Origin: Amarobacter sp035326025
GTDB taxonomy: Bacteria > Chloroflexota > Dehalococcoidia > Tepidiformales > Tepidiformaceae
DNA: 64,000 nucleotides
Direction of reading: 5' to 3'
Assembly (NCBI GenBank): GCA_035326025.1
Contig: DAOKYT010000004.1
Location: 17,110 to 81,109, forward strand
Shown: in pieces, positions 18,145 through 26,218 of the stretch
Layout: each line of letters opens with the position of its first letter
Position numbering within the stretch: position 1 is the first letter of the stretch
Program-made: the position numbers and the translations under genes
Notes under the pieces: generated by a model
The model's input: the letters and a program-made list of their open reading frames with translations, nothing else
What the model was told of the DNA's origin: nothing
Database searches by the model: none

Positions 18145-19001
18145 TCGTCTTCTTCGTTCTCGAGCGGCGCGGGCGCAAGGCGGCGCTCGATGAGCGCGAG
18201 GACGATCGATGCCGCGACCAGCGCGAGGCCGGTGGCGAGGACGATGGTGTAGTTTCGCAACGGCACCTCGAACACGGACCGGATGATCTCGCGGAGGTCG
18301 GATTCGAAGGGGTCGCCGCCGCCAAACCGGCCGGCGAGCCACCAGAGTGCGCCGAAGAGTAGCAATCCGGGGACCGAGCCAACAGCGGTCGCGAGGCCAA
18401 GCCCACGCAGACGTCCCCAGCCTTCGCCCGTCGCCGCGAAGAGGGCGCCGAGGCCGGCCGTGGACAGGGCAAGGATGGCGGCGGCGAGGGTCGCGCGGTC
18501 GTGGGTGGACTGGGAAACCTGGGAGACGGCCAGCTCGAGGAGGCCCTGGGAGGAGAAGCGATCGAGGGATTGTTCGCCGGTGCGGTCGAAGGCGGCGAGG
18601 CCGTCGGCGTAGACCAGCGCCGCGGAGCGCTGGACCAGGAGCGATGCGAGCCGGGCATCGGTCAGGTCGAGGAGCTCGGAACGGGACAGGGCGACATCGA
18701 GGGGGTAGCCCGGGAGGGTGAAGACTTCGCCGTCCGAATTGCGCGCCTGGTCGCGGGCGCGCGGGGCGTCGTCCGCGACAAGCTGGTTCACGTCGGTGAC
18801 AACCGCGGTGCCGCTCTGGAGGACCGGGAGGGCGTTGGCGGGGGTGGTCACCTGCCGGACGCTGATGGCGGTGATGAGGAGGAAGAGGGAGGCGGCGAAG
18901 AGAGCGGCGACCAGCGAGCGGCGTCCCTCGGAGGTGGTCGTCGCCGTGCCGTAGAGGCGGTCGCGGAGGCTGGTTCGATCGAAGTGGTCGGGTGGATGCA
19001 C
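18096..19001 (-). CDS. membrane protein of unknown function
   Basis: 301 residues with one N-terminal membrane segment (residues 28-48, LVAALFAASLFLLITAISV), a soluble alpha-helical extracytoplasmic part of about 110 residues, and three more C-terminal membrane segments. No recognised catalytic motif. Its 3' end overlaps mfd by 49 bases on the opposite strand. It lies 9 bases downstream of the RDD-family gene on the same strand, so the two are probably cotranscribed. Confidence 0.7.
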   Translation of the reverse strand: MHPPDHFDRTSLRDRLYGTATTTSEGRRSLVAALFAASLFLLITAISVRQVTTPANALPVLQSGTAVVTDVNQLVADDAPRARDQARNSDGEVFTLPGYPLDVALSRSELLDLTDARLASLLVQRSAALVYADGLAAFDRTGEQSLDRFSSQGLLELAVSQVSQSTHDRATLAAAILALSTAGLGALFAATGEGWGRLRGLGLATAVGSVPGLLLFGALWWLAGRFGGGDPFESDLREIIRSVFEVPLRNYTIVLATGLALVAASIVLALIERRLAPAPLENEEDDYTAREDFATGPASAD

Positions 19002-19010
19002 GGGCGAAGG

Positions 19011-19595
19011 TTACAGCAGCCGGACGACGATGGTGCCGGCGATGCGGTCGTGGAGGGTGCGGCGGTGGCGGTCGAAGGCGGCCCAGATGAAGCCGAAGGC
19101 GACGAGGACGAAGGCAGCGGTGAGGATGGCGCCGGCGATTGCGGTGGACTCGCGGAGGGCGTAGGCGGCGAGGATGCCCACACCGGCGAAGAGGATATAG
19201 ACGAGGAGCCCGATGACGCGCGCCATGGCCCCAAGCACGCCGAGCGGACGGCCATCGGAGCGGATGACCATCAGCTGCATGACGGAGGCGCCGACAGTCT
19301 GGCCTTTCCAGGCGAACCCGATGAAGAAGTAGAGCAAGAGCGCGGGGGGGATGCAGCCGACGCAAACCCAGAAGGCGTTGAGCGCGGTGCTGGAGGGTTC
19401 GACCTTTTCGAAGTCGGAAGAGATGAGGACGATGAGGGCCCCGGCGGTGACGAGGAGGGCGGCGATGATAAACATCACAAGAACATCGAGGACGCCGGCC
19501 GCGACACGCGATTCGAAGGAGGCGTAGTGGAGCCGGTATGCGGGGCGGGACCCGCGGTCGGCATCGGACATATTGGCAGCCGCACTCACGGTCAT
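19011..19595 (-). CDS. RDD-family membrane protein
   Basis: 194 residues. The RDD domain begins with SFESRVAAGVLDVLVMF; the WKGQTVGASVMQLMV motif and the C-terminal DRHRRTLHDRIAGTIVV segment are classic for the family. Four membrane segments are visible. RDD proteins have been linked to ion exchange, but the role here is unknown. ATG 19595 is preceded by AGGTGAG. Confidence 0.85.
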   Translation of the reverse strand: MTVSAAANMSDADRGSRPAYRLHYASFESRVAAGVLDVLVMFIIAALLVTAGALIVLISSDFEKVEPSSTALNAFWVCVGCIPPALLLYFFIGFAWKGQTVGASVMQLMVIRSDGRPLGVLGAMARVIGLLVYILFAGVGILAAYALRESTAIAGAILTAAFVLVAFGFIWAAFDRHRRTLHDRIAGTIVVRLL

Positions 19596-19682
19596 AGACT
19601 CACCTGCAGTCTAGCGCTCGAAGGGTAAGAAGATAGCGGCGAGGGTACAGCGGGGTTCACCGGGCCCTACGGTTCGAGGCGG

Positions 19683-19688
19683 TAGAGT
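19683..19688 (+). promoter_or_regulatory. -10 box seven bases before the protease start
   Basis: TAGAGT at 19683-19688, seven bases before ATG 19696, leaves no room for a ribosome site; consistent with a leaderless transcript. Confidence 0.4.
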
Positions 19689-19695
19689 TGCGGGT

Positions 19696-20946
19696 ATGGC
19701 GATGTTGCGGCCCGTGAAGGCGGCGGCCCGGGTGGAGTACCGGCCCTGGCGGCCCCCATGGTGGGGGATCGTGGTGGTGGGGGCCGGTGTGGCCGGTGTA
19801 GTCCTGGGGCTGCTGGTCAGCGCGTTCTCTCCGCGGGGTGCGCTTTCGGGGTACGAGTACCACCTCTGGAAGTGGCAGGCCGATACCTTCCTGGGGACGG
19901 TGTTCTCGGTGGCGGGTATCGGGCCCGACCCTGGCGAGACGGCGGGCGACGAGTCGCTGCTGGCGTACTTCCGGCTGACGTCGCAGATCCGGGCGGCGAC
20001 GGATACCGGAGAGCCGGACCTGGCGCTCGTCGAGACCCTGGAGAACGAGCGGGCGACGTATGAGAACGATGTGGAGCGGACGATCGAGCAGCGGATCGAT
20101 GAAGCGATCAAAGGTGCCGGGCTGCAGCGGACGCTTCCGCTCTTTAGCGGTGTACGGCTGACGTGGCCACCGGTGAACTTCGAGTTGACGAGCCCGCCAA
20201 GGCTGCTGGTGCGGTCGCCGCGTGACCGAATTGAGCGAGCGGGCGATACGCTGCTGAAGAATGACCTGTCGCTGGGGGACATCCAGCGCATCGAGGAGCG
20301 GACGGACGACGAGAAGACGGTATCGCTGGTGATCTCAATAGGCGGGCTGGCGGCCTACCCGGCGATCGTGCGGGACGACCGGACATATGGCTCGATCCTG
20401 GAGACGGCGGCGCATGAGTGGGTACACCATTACCTGGCGTTCTATCCGCTGGGGCGGCAGTGGGGAAAAGGGGGCGACGCGGAGACCCTGAACGAGACGA
20501 CGGCGGACCTGGCCGGGCGGGAGATTGCGAAGCTCGTGAACGAGCGCTACCCGGTGGAGTTCGCGGATGGGGAAGATGGGCGCGCTCCAGCCCGGCCAGC
20601 CGACAACATCGACTTCAACGCGGAGATGCGCGAACTGCGGTTGCAGGTGGACGGGCTGCTGGCGGAAGGGAAGGTGGCCGAGGCAGAGGCCGCGATGGAG
20701 GCGAAGCGGCTCTACCTGAACAACAACGGCATCACAATCCGGAAGATCAACCAGGCCTACTTCGCGTTCTATGGGACGTATGCGGACAGCCCGCAGTCTT
20801 CGAGCCCGATTGGGCCGAAGGTGAACCGGGTGTGGGAGCTCACCGGGGAGGTGGGGGCGTTCCTGGAGGCGATGCGCGACGTGACGAGCGTGGCGGATCT
20901 CGACCGGGTGATCGCGGTGCTGGAGCGGGGTGCGCGGGACGACTGA
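19696..20946 (+). CDS. membrane-anchored HExxH zinc metalloprotease, family unknown
   Basis: 416 residues. One membrane anchor lies at about residues 22-43 (WWGIVVVGAGVAGVVLGLLVS), and the rest should be outside the cytoplasm. His240-Glu241-x2-His244 (HEWVH) is a zinc-protease motif, and NETTAD at 266-271 offers Glu267 as a third ligand, as in gluzincins. A charged, helical region (residues 90-150) precedes the catalytic part and another helical region (305-400) follows it. I do not recognise a named family. It stands alone between divergent membrane genes and the lyase gene. Confidence 0.75.
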   Translation: MAMLRPVKAAARVEYRPWRPPWWGIVVVGAGVAGVVLGLLVSAFSPRGALSGYEYHLWKWQADTFLGTVFSVAGIGPDPGETAGDESLLAYFRLTSQIRAATDTGEPDLALVETLENERATYENDVERTIEQRIDEAIKGAGLQRTLPLFSGVRLTWPPVNFELTSPPRLLVRSPRDRIERAGDTLLKNDLSLGDIQRIEERTDDEKTVSLVISIGGLAAYPAIVRDDRTYGSILETAAHEWVHHYLAFYPLGRQWGKGGDAETLNETTADLAGREIAKLVNERYPVEFADGEDGRAPARPADNIDFNAEMRELRLQVDGLLAEGKVAEAEAAMEAKRLYLNNNGITIRKINQAYFAFYGTYADSPQSSSPIGPKVNRVWELTGEVGAFLEAMRDVTSVADLDRVIAVLERGARDD

Positions 20947-21030
20947 AGGCAGCCTCCCGAGGGTGCGACGGTGGGGGCGAGGTTCCCGTATGATTCGCGC
21001 GCACCACTCATCAAAGCACGGATCGAGGGC

Positions 21031-22692
21031 ATGGCCATGGGTCAGATCACGGGGGCGCAGATCGTCGCGCGGGCGTTGAAGCAGCAGGGCGTGGAGTACA
21101 TGTTCGGGATCGTTGGCATCCCGGTCATCCCGATCGCGGCGTTCGCGCAGGGCGAGGGGATCAAGTTTTACGGATTCCGGAACGAGCAGGCGGCGAGCTA
21201 TGCGGCGGCGGCTGTGGGGTATCTGACGGGGCGGCCGGGCGTGTGCCTCGCGGTCTCGGGCCCGGGGATGATTCACGGCGTTGCGGGGATGGCGAACGCG
21301 TGGTCGAACTGCTGGCCAATGATCCTGATTGGCGGCGCGAACGATTCGTACCAGAACGGCCAGGGCGCGTTCCAGGAAGCGCCGCAGATCGAAGCGGCAC
21401 GGCCGTTCGCCAAGTACTGCGCCCGGCCGGATAGCATCGCGCGGCTCCCGTTCTATGTGGAGCAAGCGGTGCGGACTTCGATGTACGGGCGGCCGGGGGC
21501 CGTATACCTGGACCTGCCGGGCGATATCATCAGCGGAACGGTGGAGGAGGATGATCTGCACTTCCCGCCGAAGTGCCCCGATGCTCCGCGGATGATGGCG
21601 CCGCAGGAGAGCGTTGAGGCGGCGATGGCCGCGCTGAAGAGCGCGGAGCGGCCACTGGTGATCGTGGGCAAAGGGGCGGCGTATGCGCGCGCGGAGAACG
21701 AGGTGCGGGAATTCCTGGAGGCGACACAGTTGCCGTACCTGGCCTCGCCGATGGGGAAGGGCGTGATGCCTGACGACCACCCGCTCTCGATCGCGCCGGC
21801 GCGATCGGCGGCGCTGCAGGGCGCGGATGTTGTGCTCCTGATGGGTGCGCGGCTGAACTGGATCATGCACTTCGGCCAGCCGCCGCGGTTCGACCCAAAG
21901 GTGCGCGTGATCCAGATGGACATCTCGGCCGAGGAAATCGGGACGAATGTGCCGACGGAGGTGGCGCTGGTGGGTGATGCGAAGGCGATCACGGGCCAGT
22001 TGAACGCGCATTTGAAGCAGCATCCCTGGCAGTACCCTTCGGAGACGACGTGGTGGACGGGACTGCGGAAGAAGATCGACGAGAACGCGGCGACAGTCGC
22101 GGAGATGATGGCGGACGAGTCGGTGCCGATGAGCTACTACCGGGTGTACCGGGAGATCCGGGAGATGATCCCGGACGACGCGATCATCCAGAACGAAGGC
22201 GCAAGCACGATGGACATCGGGCGGACGCTGATGCCGAACTTCCTGCCGCGGCACCGGTTGGATGCGGGCAGCTTTGGGACGATGGGCGTGGGCCTGGGAC
22301 AGGCAATCGCGGCGGCGGCGGTGCACCCGGACAAGCACGTGTTCTGTATCGAAGGCGACTCGGCGTTTGGGTTCAGCGGGATGGAGGTGGAGACAGCCGC
22401 GCGCTACGGGATGAAGAACATCACGTTCATCATCATCAACAACAACGGCATCGGGGGCGGGCCGGATACGCTGGACCCGGCGCGGGTGCCGCCGAGCGCC
22501 TACACGCCGAACGCGCACTACGAGAAGATGGCGGAGATGTATGGCGGTAAGGGGTTCTTCGTGACGGAGCCGAGCCAGCTGCGGCCAGCGCTTGAGGAAG
22601 CGATTGCCGCGGACAGGCCAGCGATCGTGAACATCATGATCAGCGCGAGGAGCCAGCGGAAGCCGCAGCAGTTCGCGTGGCTGACACGGTAG
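21031..22692 (+). CDS. 2-hydroxyacyl-CoA lyase (ThDP enzyme)
   Basis: 553-residue thiamine-diphosphate enzyme. FRNEQAASYAA holds the ThDP-activating glutamate; EGDSAFGFSGMEVET is the ThDP-binding motif with Ser in place of the usual Gly, a variant shared by 2-hydroxyacyl-CoA lyase and oxalyl-CoA decarboxylase. The extreme C-terminus (QRKPQQFAWLTR) matches what I remember of the mammalian lyase just before its peroxisomal signal, so lyase is favoured. It would split a 2-hydroxyacyl-CoA to formyl-CoA and a shortened aldehyde. ATG 21031 is chosen because a TATGAT box at 20989-20994 lies after the earlier GTG at 20971. No formyl-CoA enzymes are adjacent; a class III CoA-transferase is 36 kb away. 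Confidence 0.78.
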   Translation: MAMGQITGAQIVARALKQQGVEYMFGIVGIPVIPIAAFAQGEGIKFYGFRNEQAASYAAAAVGYLTGRPGVCLAVSGPGMIHGVAGMANAWSNCWPMILIGGANDSYQNGQGAFQEAPQIEAARPFAKYCARPDSIARLPFYVEQAVRTSMYGRPGAVYLDLPGDIISGTVEEDDLHFPPKCPDAPRMMAPQESVEAAMAALKSAERPLVIVGKGAAYARAENEVREFLEATQLPYLASPMGKGVMPDDHPLSIAPARSAALQGADVVLLMGARLNWIMHFGQPPRFDPKVRVIQMDISAEEIGTNVPTEVALVGDAKAITGQLNAHLKQHPWQYPSETTWWTGLRKKIDENAATVAEMMADESVPMSYYRVYREIREMIPDDAIIQNEGASTMDIGRTLMPNFLPRHRLDAGSFGTMGVGLGQAIAAAAVHPDKHVFCIEGDSAFGFSGMEVETAARYGMKNITFIIINNNGIGGGPDTLDPARVPPSAYTPNAHYEKMAEMYGGKGFFVTEPSQLRPALEEAIAADRPAIVNIMISARSQRKPQQFAWLTR

Positions 22693-22716
22693 GGGCGGAA
22701 CGGTTCAGGAAGACCG

Positions 22717-22738
22717 AGGGGCGCCGAAAGGCGCCCCT
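22717..22738 (+). terminator. hairpin between convergent genes
   Basis: A perfect 9-bp inverted repeat, AGGGGCGCC and GGCGCCCCT with a GAAA loop, sits between the lyase stop and the end of mazF. It has no T-run, so it may work weakly as a bidirectional terminator or protect mRNA ends. Confidence 0.5.
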
Positions 22739-22751
22739 GCTGATTGGCCCT

Positions 22752-23092
22752 CTACGACAGCATGGCCCGCGCGCGCCGGAGAACCTCCGCGGTAACAGCT
22801 TCGGAAGACGGAAGGCAAAGTCGGCGCCGCGCTCGCGCCAGTCGACGCTCTTGACCTGGTCCGCGAGGGCAACTCCAGTCACGGGCGCTCCATCCGGGAG
22901 CGGAGATTCGAAGGGGTAGCCCTTTGCTCTGCTGGTCACCGGACAGCAGAGCATGAGGCCGACCATCTCGTTGTATCCGCCGAGCGAGAGCACAACGAGC
23001 GGCCGGCGCCCTGCCTGGTCATGTCCCAGCGTCGGGTCCAGGCTCAGCCAAACGACGTCTCCCCGGTCCGGGACGTTTGCGCCGGCCATCAC
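22752..23092 (-). pseudogene. mazF: MazF/PemK-type toxin gene with a frameshift
   Basis: The N-terminal 95 residues are a normal MazF fold: RGDVVWLSLDPTLGHDQAGRRP and later VKSVDWRERGADFAFRLP. After LP the given frame turns into an unrelated arginine/proline-rich tail running into the lyase gene. One base inserted near 22800 would restore AVTAEVLRRARAMLS and a stop at 22752-22754, the usual end of a MazF. So the gene lacks one base as sequenced. MazF proteins are sequence-specific RNases. The start overlaps the mazE stop (ATGA). The toxin may be inactivated, or the draft has an error next to the scaffold gap. Confidence 0.75.
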
Positions 23093-23331
23093 AGCGTTTC
23101 GTTGCCGACCGGCGGACCGAAGTCTATGGCCTCGTGCTGGTTGTCCCGGGTAATCGCAAGGATGAGGTCATGGATGTCGAGTTCCGGCAAGCCTGCGGGA
23201 GACAACCGGAGCTCACCATCGACCAATCGAACTTCCACGGCAGTCCCGTCGCAAATGGAGAGTTCCTGCGCCATCCGGGCGGGGATCCTCACAGCGAGGC
23301 TGTTGCCCCATTTCTGGACTTTCGTTTTCAT
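23089..23331 (-). CDS. mazE: MazE-type antitoxin (AbrB/SpoVT fold)
   Basis: 80 residues. KVQKWGNSLAVRIPARMAQEL is the swapped-hairpin AbrB/MazE DNA-binding domain, and the C-terminal acidic tail is the usual toxin-binding part. It precedes and overlaps mazF by four bases. It would bind its own promoter region, just upstream, and neutralise MazF. Confidence 0.88.
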   Translation of the reverse strand: MKTKVQKWGNSLAVRIPARMAQELSICDGTAVEVRLVDGELRLSPAGLPELDIHDLILAITRDNQHEAIDFGPPVGNETL

Positions 23332-23402
23332 GTGCGTCTCGGCATCTGCAATGAAGATATTGCAGTCACGATGGAGCGGGCAACGGGCGGCGGCCCGGCT
23401 AT

Positions 23403-23456
23403 TCAGTGCCGGCCGAGCAACTGGTCGTACTCGGCGTGGGTGCCGATCCAGTACCA
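23403..23456 (-). CDS. C-terminal end of a HigB/RelE-like toxin, cut by the gap
   Basis: Seventeen residues are visible, WYWIGTHAEYDQLLGRH and a stop, which is the usual end of HigB/RelE-type mRNA interferases (W-I-G-T-H-A-E-Y-D). The rest of the gene lies in the run of N. It would be the last gene of a second toxin-antitoxin operon upstream of mazEF on the same strand. Confidence 0.55.
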   Translation of the reverse strand, partial: WYWIGTHAEYDQLLGRH

Positions 23457-23556
23457 NNNNNNNNNNNNNNNNNNNNNNNNNNNNNNNNNNNNNNNNNNNN
23501 NNNNNNNNNNNNNNNNNNNNNNNNNNNNNNNNNNNNNNNNNNNNNNNNNNNNNNNN
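23457..23556. other. scaffold gap of 100 N
   Basis: Exactly 100 undetermined bases, the conventional filler for a gap of unknown length. Both flanking genes are truncated by it, so real sequence is missing and the neighbourhood on the two sides need not be contiguous. Confidence 0.98.
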
Positions 23557-23917
23557 CCGGCTACACCGGTGCCACGCGGCCCGGAGGAGCGCTCCCCTGG
23601 CTACGACGATTCACGAGGCGGCAGCCAACGGCATGACGTTCCGGTGCGGGTTCGCCGGGGAGGCCGGGGAGTCGGCATCCCGCGGCACGGTTTCCCGGGG
23701 ACATGTGACGACACCGGCGCCGCTGGTGGCGGGAAACCACGATCCGGCCATGGGACGCGCCGGGGTGGAGGCGGGCGCGCGATACATGAAAGGGCCCTGG
23801 CGGTGTATGGAGCTGGATGCTGGCCACTCGCTCATCCAGCAGCAGTTCGCGGCGGTGAGCGAGGCGATGCCCGGGCACGTGCGGGCGAACAGAATCGGAC
23901 CGCGCCGTAAGCCGTAA
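23557..23917 (+). CDS. C-terminal part of an alpha/beta hydrolase, 5' end in the gap
   Basis: The frame running to the TAA at 23915-23917 ends with VTTPAPLVAGNHDPAMG, RYMKGPWRCMELDAGHSL and a final helix, matching the last third of epoxide-hydrolase-like alpha/beta hydrolases: the Asp of NHDP and the His of AGHS would be two members of the catalytic triad. The nucleophile is missing in the gap. The 60 residues nearest the gap do not fit the family well, so the frame or the join there may be faulty. Confidence 0.5.
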
Positions 23918-23950
23918 AATGAGCCCTCACCTGACGCGGGAGGGCGCGAA

Positions 23951-25933
23951 ATGGCGGGATCGCTGGACCTTGTGGACTTCGGGGCGCTGACGCCAGAGAA
24001 GCTGGCGGGTGCGTGCGACGAGGCGATGCGCGTGTGCGACGAGCGGATCGCGGCGCTGGTAGCCGTGCCGGATGAGAAGCGGACGTTCGCGAACACGCTG
24101 CTCGCGCTCGAAGAGGCGGCGGAGCCGGTCTCCCAGGCTTCGGGGCAGTACGCCTTCATGGCATATGTGTCGGCGGATGATGCGTTGCGGGGCGCCGCGC
24201 GGGAGTGGGATGAAAAGCTCGACAAGTACCTGGTCGGGCTGTCGTTCCGGGAGGACCTGTACGCCGCGATCAGGGCATTTGCGGGCACCGCGGAGGCCGC
24301 GGGGTTGAGCGGCGAGGACGCGCGCTGGCTGGAACATGAGCTCCGTGATTACCGGAGGAACGGGTTCGACCTGCCCGCGGAGCAGCGCCAGCGGGTGCGG
24401 CGGCTGTTCGACGAACTTGTGGAGCTCGATGTGCAGTTCCGCAAGAACATCGACGAGTACGAAGACGGGATCGCCGTCACGCGTGAGCAGCTGGCGGGGC
24501 TGCCCGAGGCGTGGATCGAGAATCTCCAGCAGGTGGACGAAGCGGGCACCAGGAAATACCGCGTTTCGCTGGACTACCCGGAGATCCAGCCATTCATGGC
24601 GAATTCGCCGGACCAGACACTGCGGCGAGAGCTGTTCGAGAAGGAGCAGCGCAAGGGCGGGGCCGCGAATGTGGCGGTGCTGGAGCGGGCAATCCAGGCA
24701 AGGACTGAGGTTGCACGCCTGCTCGGGTACGACTCATGGGCGGCGTACCGCACCGAGGTGCGGATGGCTGGGACGCGGCAGGCCGTTGCGGAGTTCCTGG
24801 CCGACCTGCGGGAGCGCGTTGCGCCGAAGGCTGAGCGGGACATGCGGGAGATGCGGCAGCTGGCGAAGGCGCGGACCGGGAGCGACGAGGTGAACATCTG
24901 GGACTGGCGCTACTGGCACAACGAGCTGCTCAAGACGGCGTACGCCGTGGACGATTTCGAGGTGGCGAAGTACTTCCCGCTGGATGCGGTCATCGCGGGC
25001 CTGTTCGACGTGTACCAAACGCTGTTGGGCGTTCGATTCACGGAGGCCCCGAATGCCCCGCGCTGGCACGCGGACGTGCGGGCGTTCGACGTCGCGGAGG
25101 CAGCCGGTGGCGAGCCGTTCGCGCGGTTCTACATGGACCTGTTTCCGCGACCGAACAAGTACGGGCACGCGGCGGCCTTCACTCTCCGGCGGGGGCGAAT
25201 GCGGCCCGATGGGAGCTACCAGCAGCCGGTCAGCGCGATCGTGGCGAACTTCACGAAGCCCTCGGCGGCGCAGCCATCGTTGCTGCGGCACACCGAGGTG
25301 GTGACGTTCTTCCACGAATTCGGGCACATCATGCATCAGACGCTGACGCGGGCGCGGCGGGCACGGTTCAGCGGGACAGCGACCGAGGGCGACTTCGTGG
25401 AGGCGCCGAGCCAGATGCTGGAGCACTGGTGCTGGGAGCCGGCGGTGCTGGCGGGGTTTTCGCGCCACTTCGAAACGGGCTCGCCGCTGCCGCGGGAGCT
25501 GGTCGAGTCGATGGTGGCGGCAAAGAACCTGAACAGCGGAGTGATGACGCTGAGGCAGATCTTCTTCGCGACGCTGGACCTGGCCTACCACTCGCCGGGA
25601 TTTGAAGGCGACACGACAGCAACGTTGAGGGCGCTGCATGAGATAACGGGCTTCCCGTATACGGAGGGGACGCACCTGCAATCGGGGTTCGGTCACCTGT
25701 TCGGCTACGACGCCGGGTACTACGGGTACCTGTGGTCGCACGTGTTTGGCGACGACATGTATACGCGTTTCGAGGAGACGAGCCCGCTGGACACAGGAAC
25801 CGGAATGCACTACCGCCGGACGATCCTGGAGCGCGGCGGGACGGTGGATGGCGGACAGCTGGTGCGGGACTTCCTCGGCCGGGAGCCGAACAACGCTGCG
25901 TTCCTGCGGGGATTGGGACTCACGGACGCGTAG
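23951..25933 (+). CDS. M3-family oligopeptidase (thimet/oligopeptidase A type)
   Basis: 660-residue zinc metallopeptidase. HEFGH at 455-459 supplies the two zinc histidines and the catalytic glutamate; the downstream FVEAPSQMLEHWCW supplies the third ligand and marks subfamily M3A. The N-terminal half is helical as expected. It cuts short peptides in the cytoplasm; no signal peptide is seen. ATG 23951 is preceded by GGGAGGGCG and by a TAAAAT box at 23915-23920. Confidence 0.9.
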   Translation: MAGSLDLVDFGALTPEKLAGACDEAMRVCDERIAALVAVPDEKRTFANTLLALEEAAEPVSQASGQYAFMAYVSADDALRGAAREWDEKLDKYLVGLSFREDLYAAIRAFAGTAEAAGLSGEDARWLEHELRDYRRNGFDLPAEQRQRVRRLFDELVELDVQFRKNIDEYEDGIAVTREQLAGLPEAWIENLQQVDEAGTRKYRVSLDYPEIQPFMANSPDQTLRRELFEKEQRKGGAANVAVLERAIQARTEVARLLGYDSWAAYRTEVRMAGTRQAVAEFLADLRERVAPKAERDMREMRQLAKARTGSDEVNIWDWRYWHNELLKTAYAVDDFEVAKYFPLDAVIAGLFDVYQTLLGVRFTEAPNAPRWHADVRAFDVAEAAGGEPFARFYMDLFPRPNKYGHAAAFTLRRGRMRPDGSYQQPVSAIVANFTKPSAAQPSLLRHTEVVTFFHEFGHIMHQTLTRARRARFSGTATEGDFVEAPSQMLEHWCWEPAVLAGFSRHFETGSPLPRELVESMVAAKNLNSGVMTLRQIFFATLDLAYHSPGFEGDTTATLRALHEITGFPYTEGTHLQSGFGHLFGYDAGYYGYLWSHVFGDDMYTRFEETSPLDTGTGMHYRRTILERGGTVDGGQLVRDFLGREPNNAAFLRGLGLTDA

Positions 25934-26218
25934 TGCCAGGCTTCGTGGCGGGACGCCGCATGGCGGACCGTCTCGGCCCAGTGGTGGCCGACAACGCGGA
26001 GGAAGACGGCGCCGAGCTGGGTTCGGACGGTGACGCTGTCGATGACGTGGATGGGCCAGGGCTGCGTTGCATGTCGCCACGAGCGTGACGGTCGCGAGTT
26101 GCCAGATCCCTTGAGTTTGCCGATGAGCGGCGCATGGAGTGGGCGTGGCCGTCACCTTTCCGCGGGGGCGCGCCATTTCGAAGGCAAGCCGGGAATTGCC
26201 GGGGCGCTGGAGATTGAC
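25934..26218. other. intergenic stretch, no gene seen
   Basis: 285 bases between the M3 peptidase and the DUF1800 gene. Open frames exist on both strands but none has family features, a ribosome site or a credible start. It probably holds the promoter for the secreted pair that follows. Confidence 0.5.

Noticed and set aside
14863..19365. 1500-residue minus-strand frame over mfd
   Set aside because: Rich in H, R and P with no domains; mfd is intact on the plus strand.
20971..21030. GTG at 20971 as start of the 2-hydroxyacyl-CoA lyase
   Set aside because: It lies before a TATGAT -10 box, and the extra 20 residues do not resemble the family's N-terminus.
25934..26218. Minus-strand frame reading VIDSVTVRTQLGAVFLRVVGHHW between the peptidase and DUF1800
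   Set aside because: It looks somewhat protein-like but has no start, no ribosome site and no family match; long open frames on the opposite strand are expected at this base composition.
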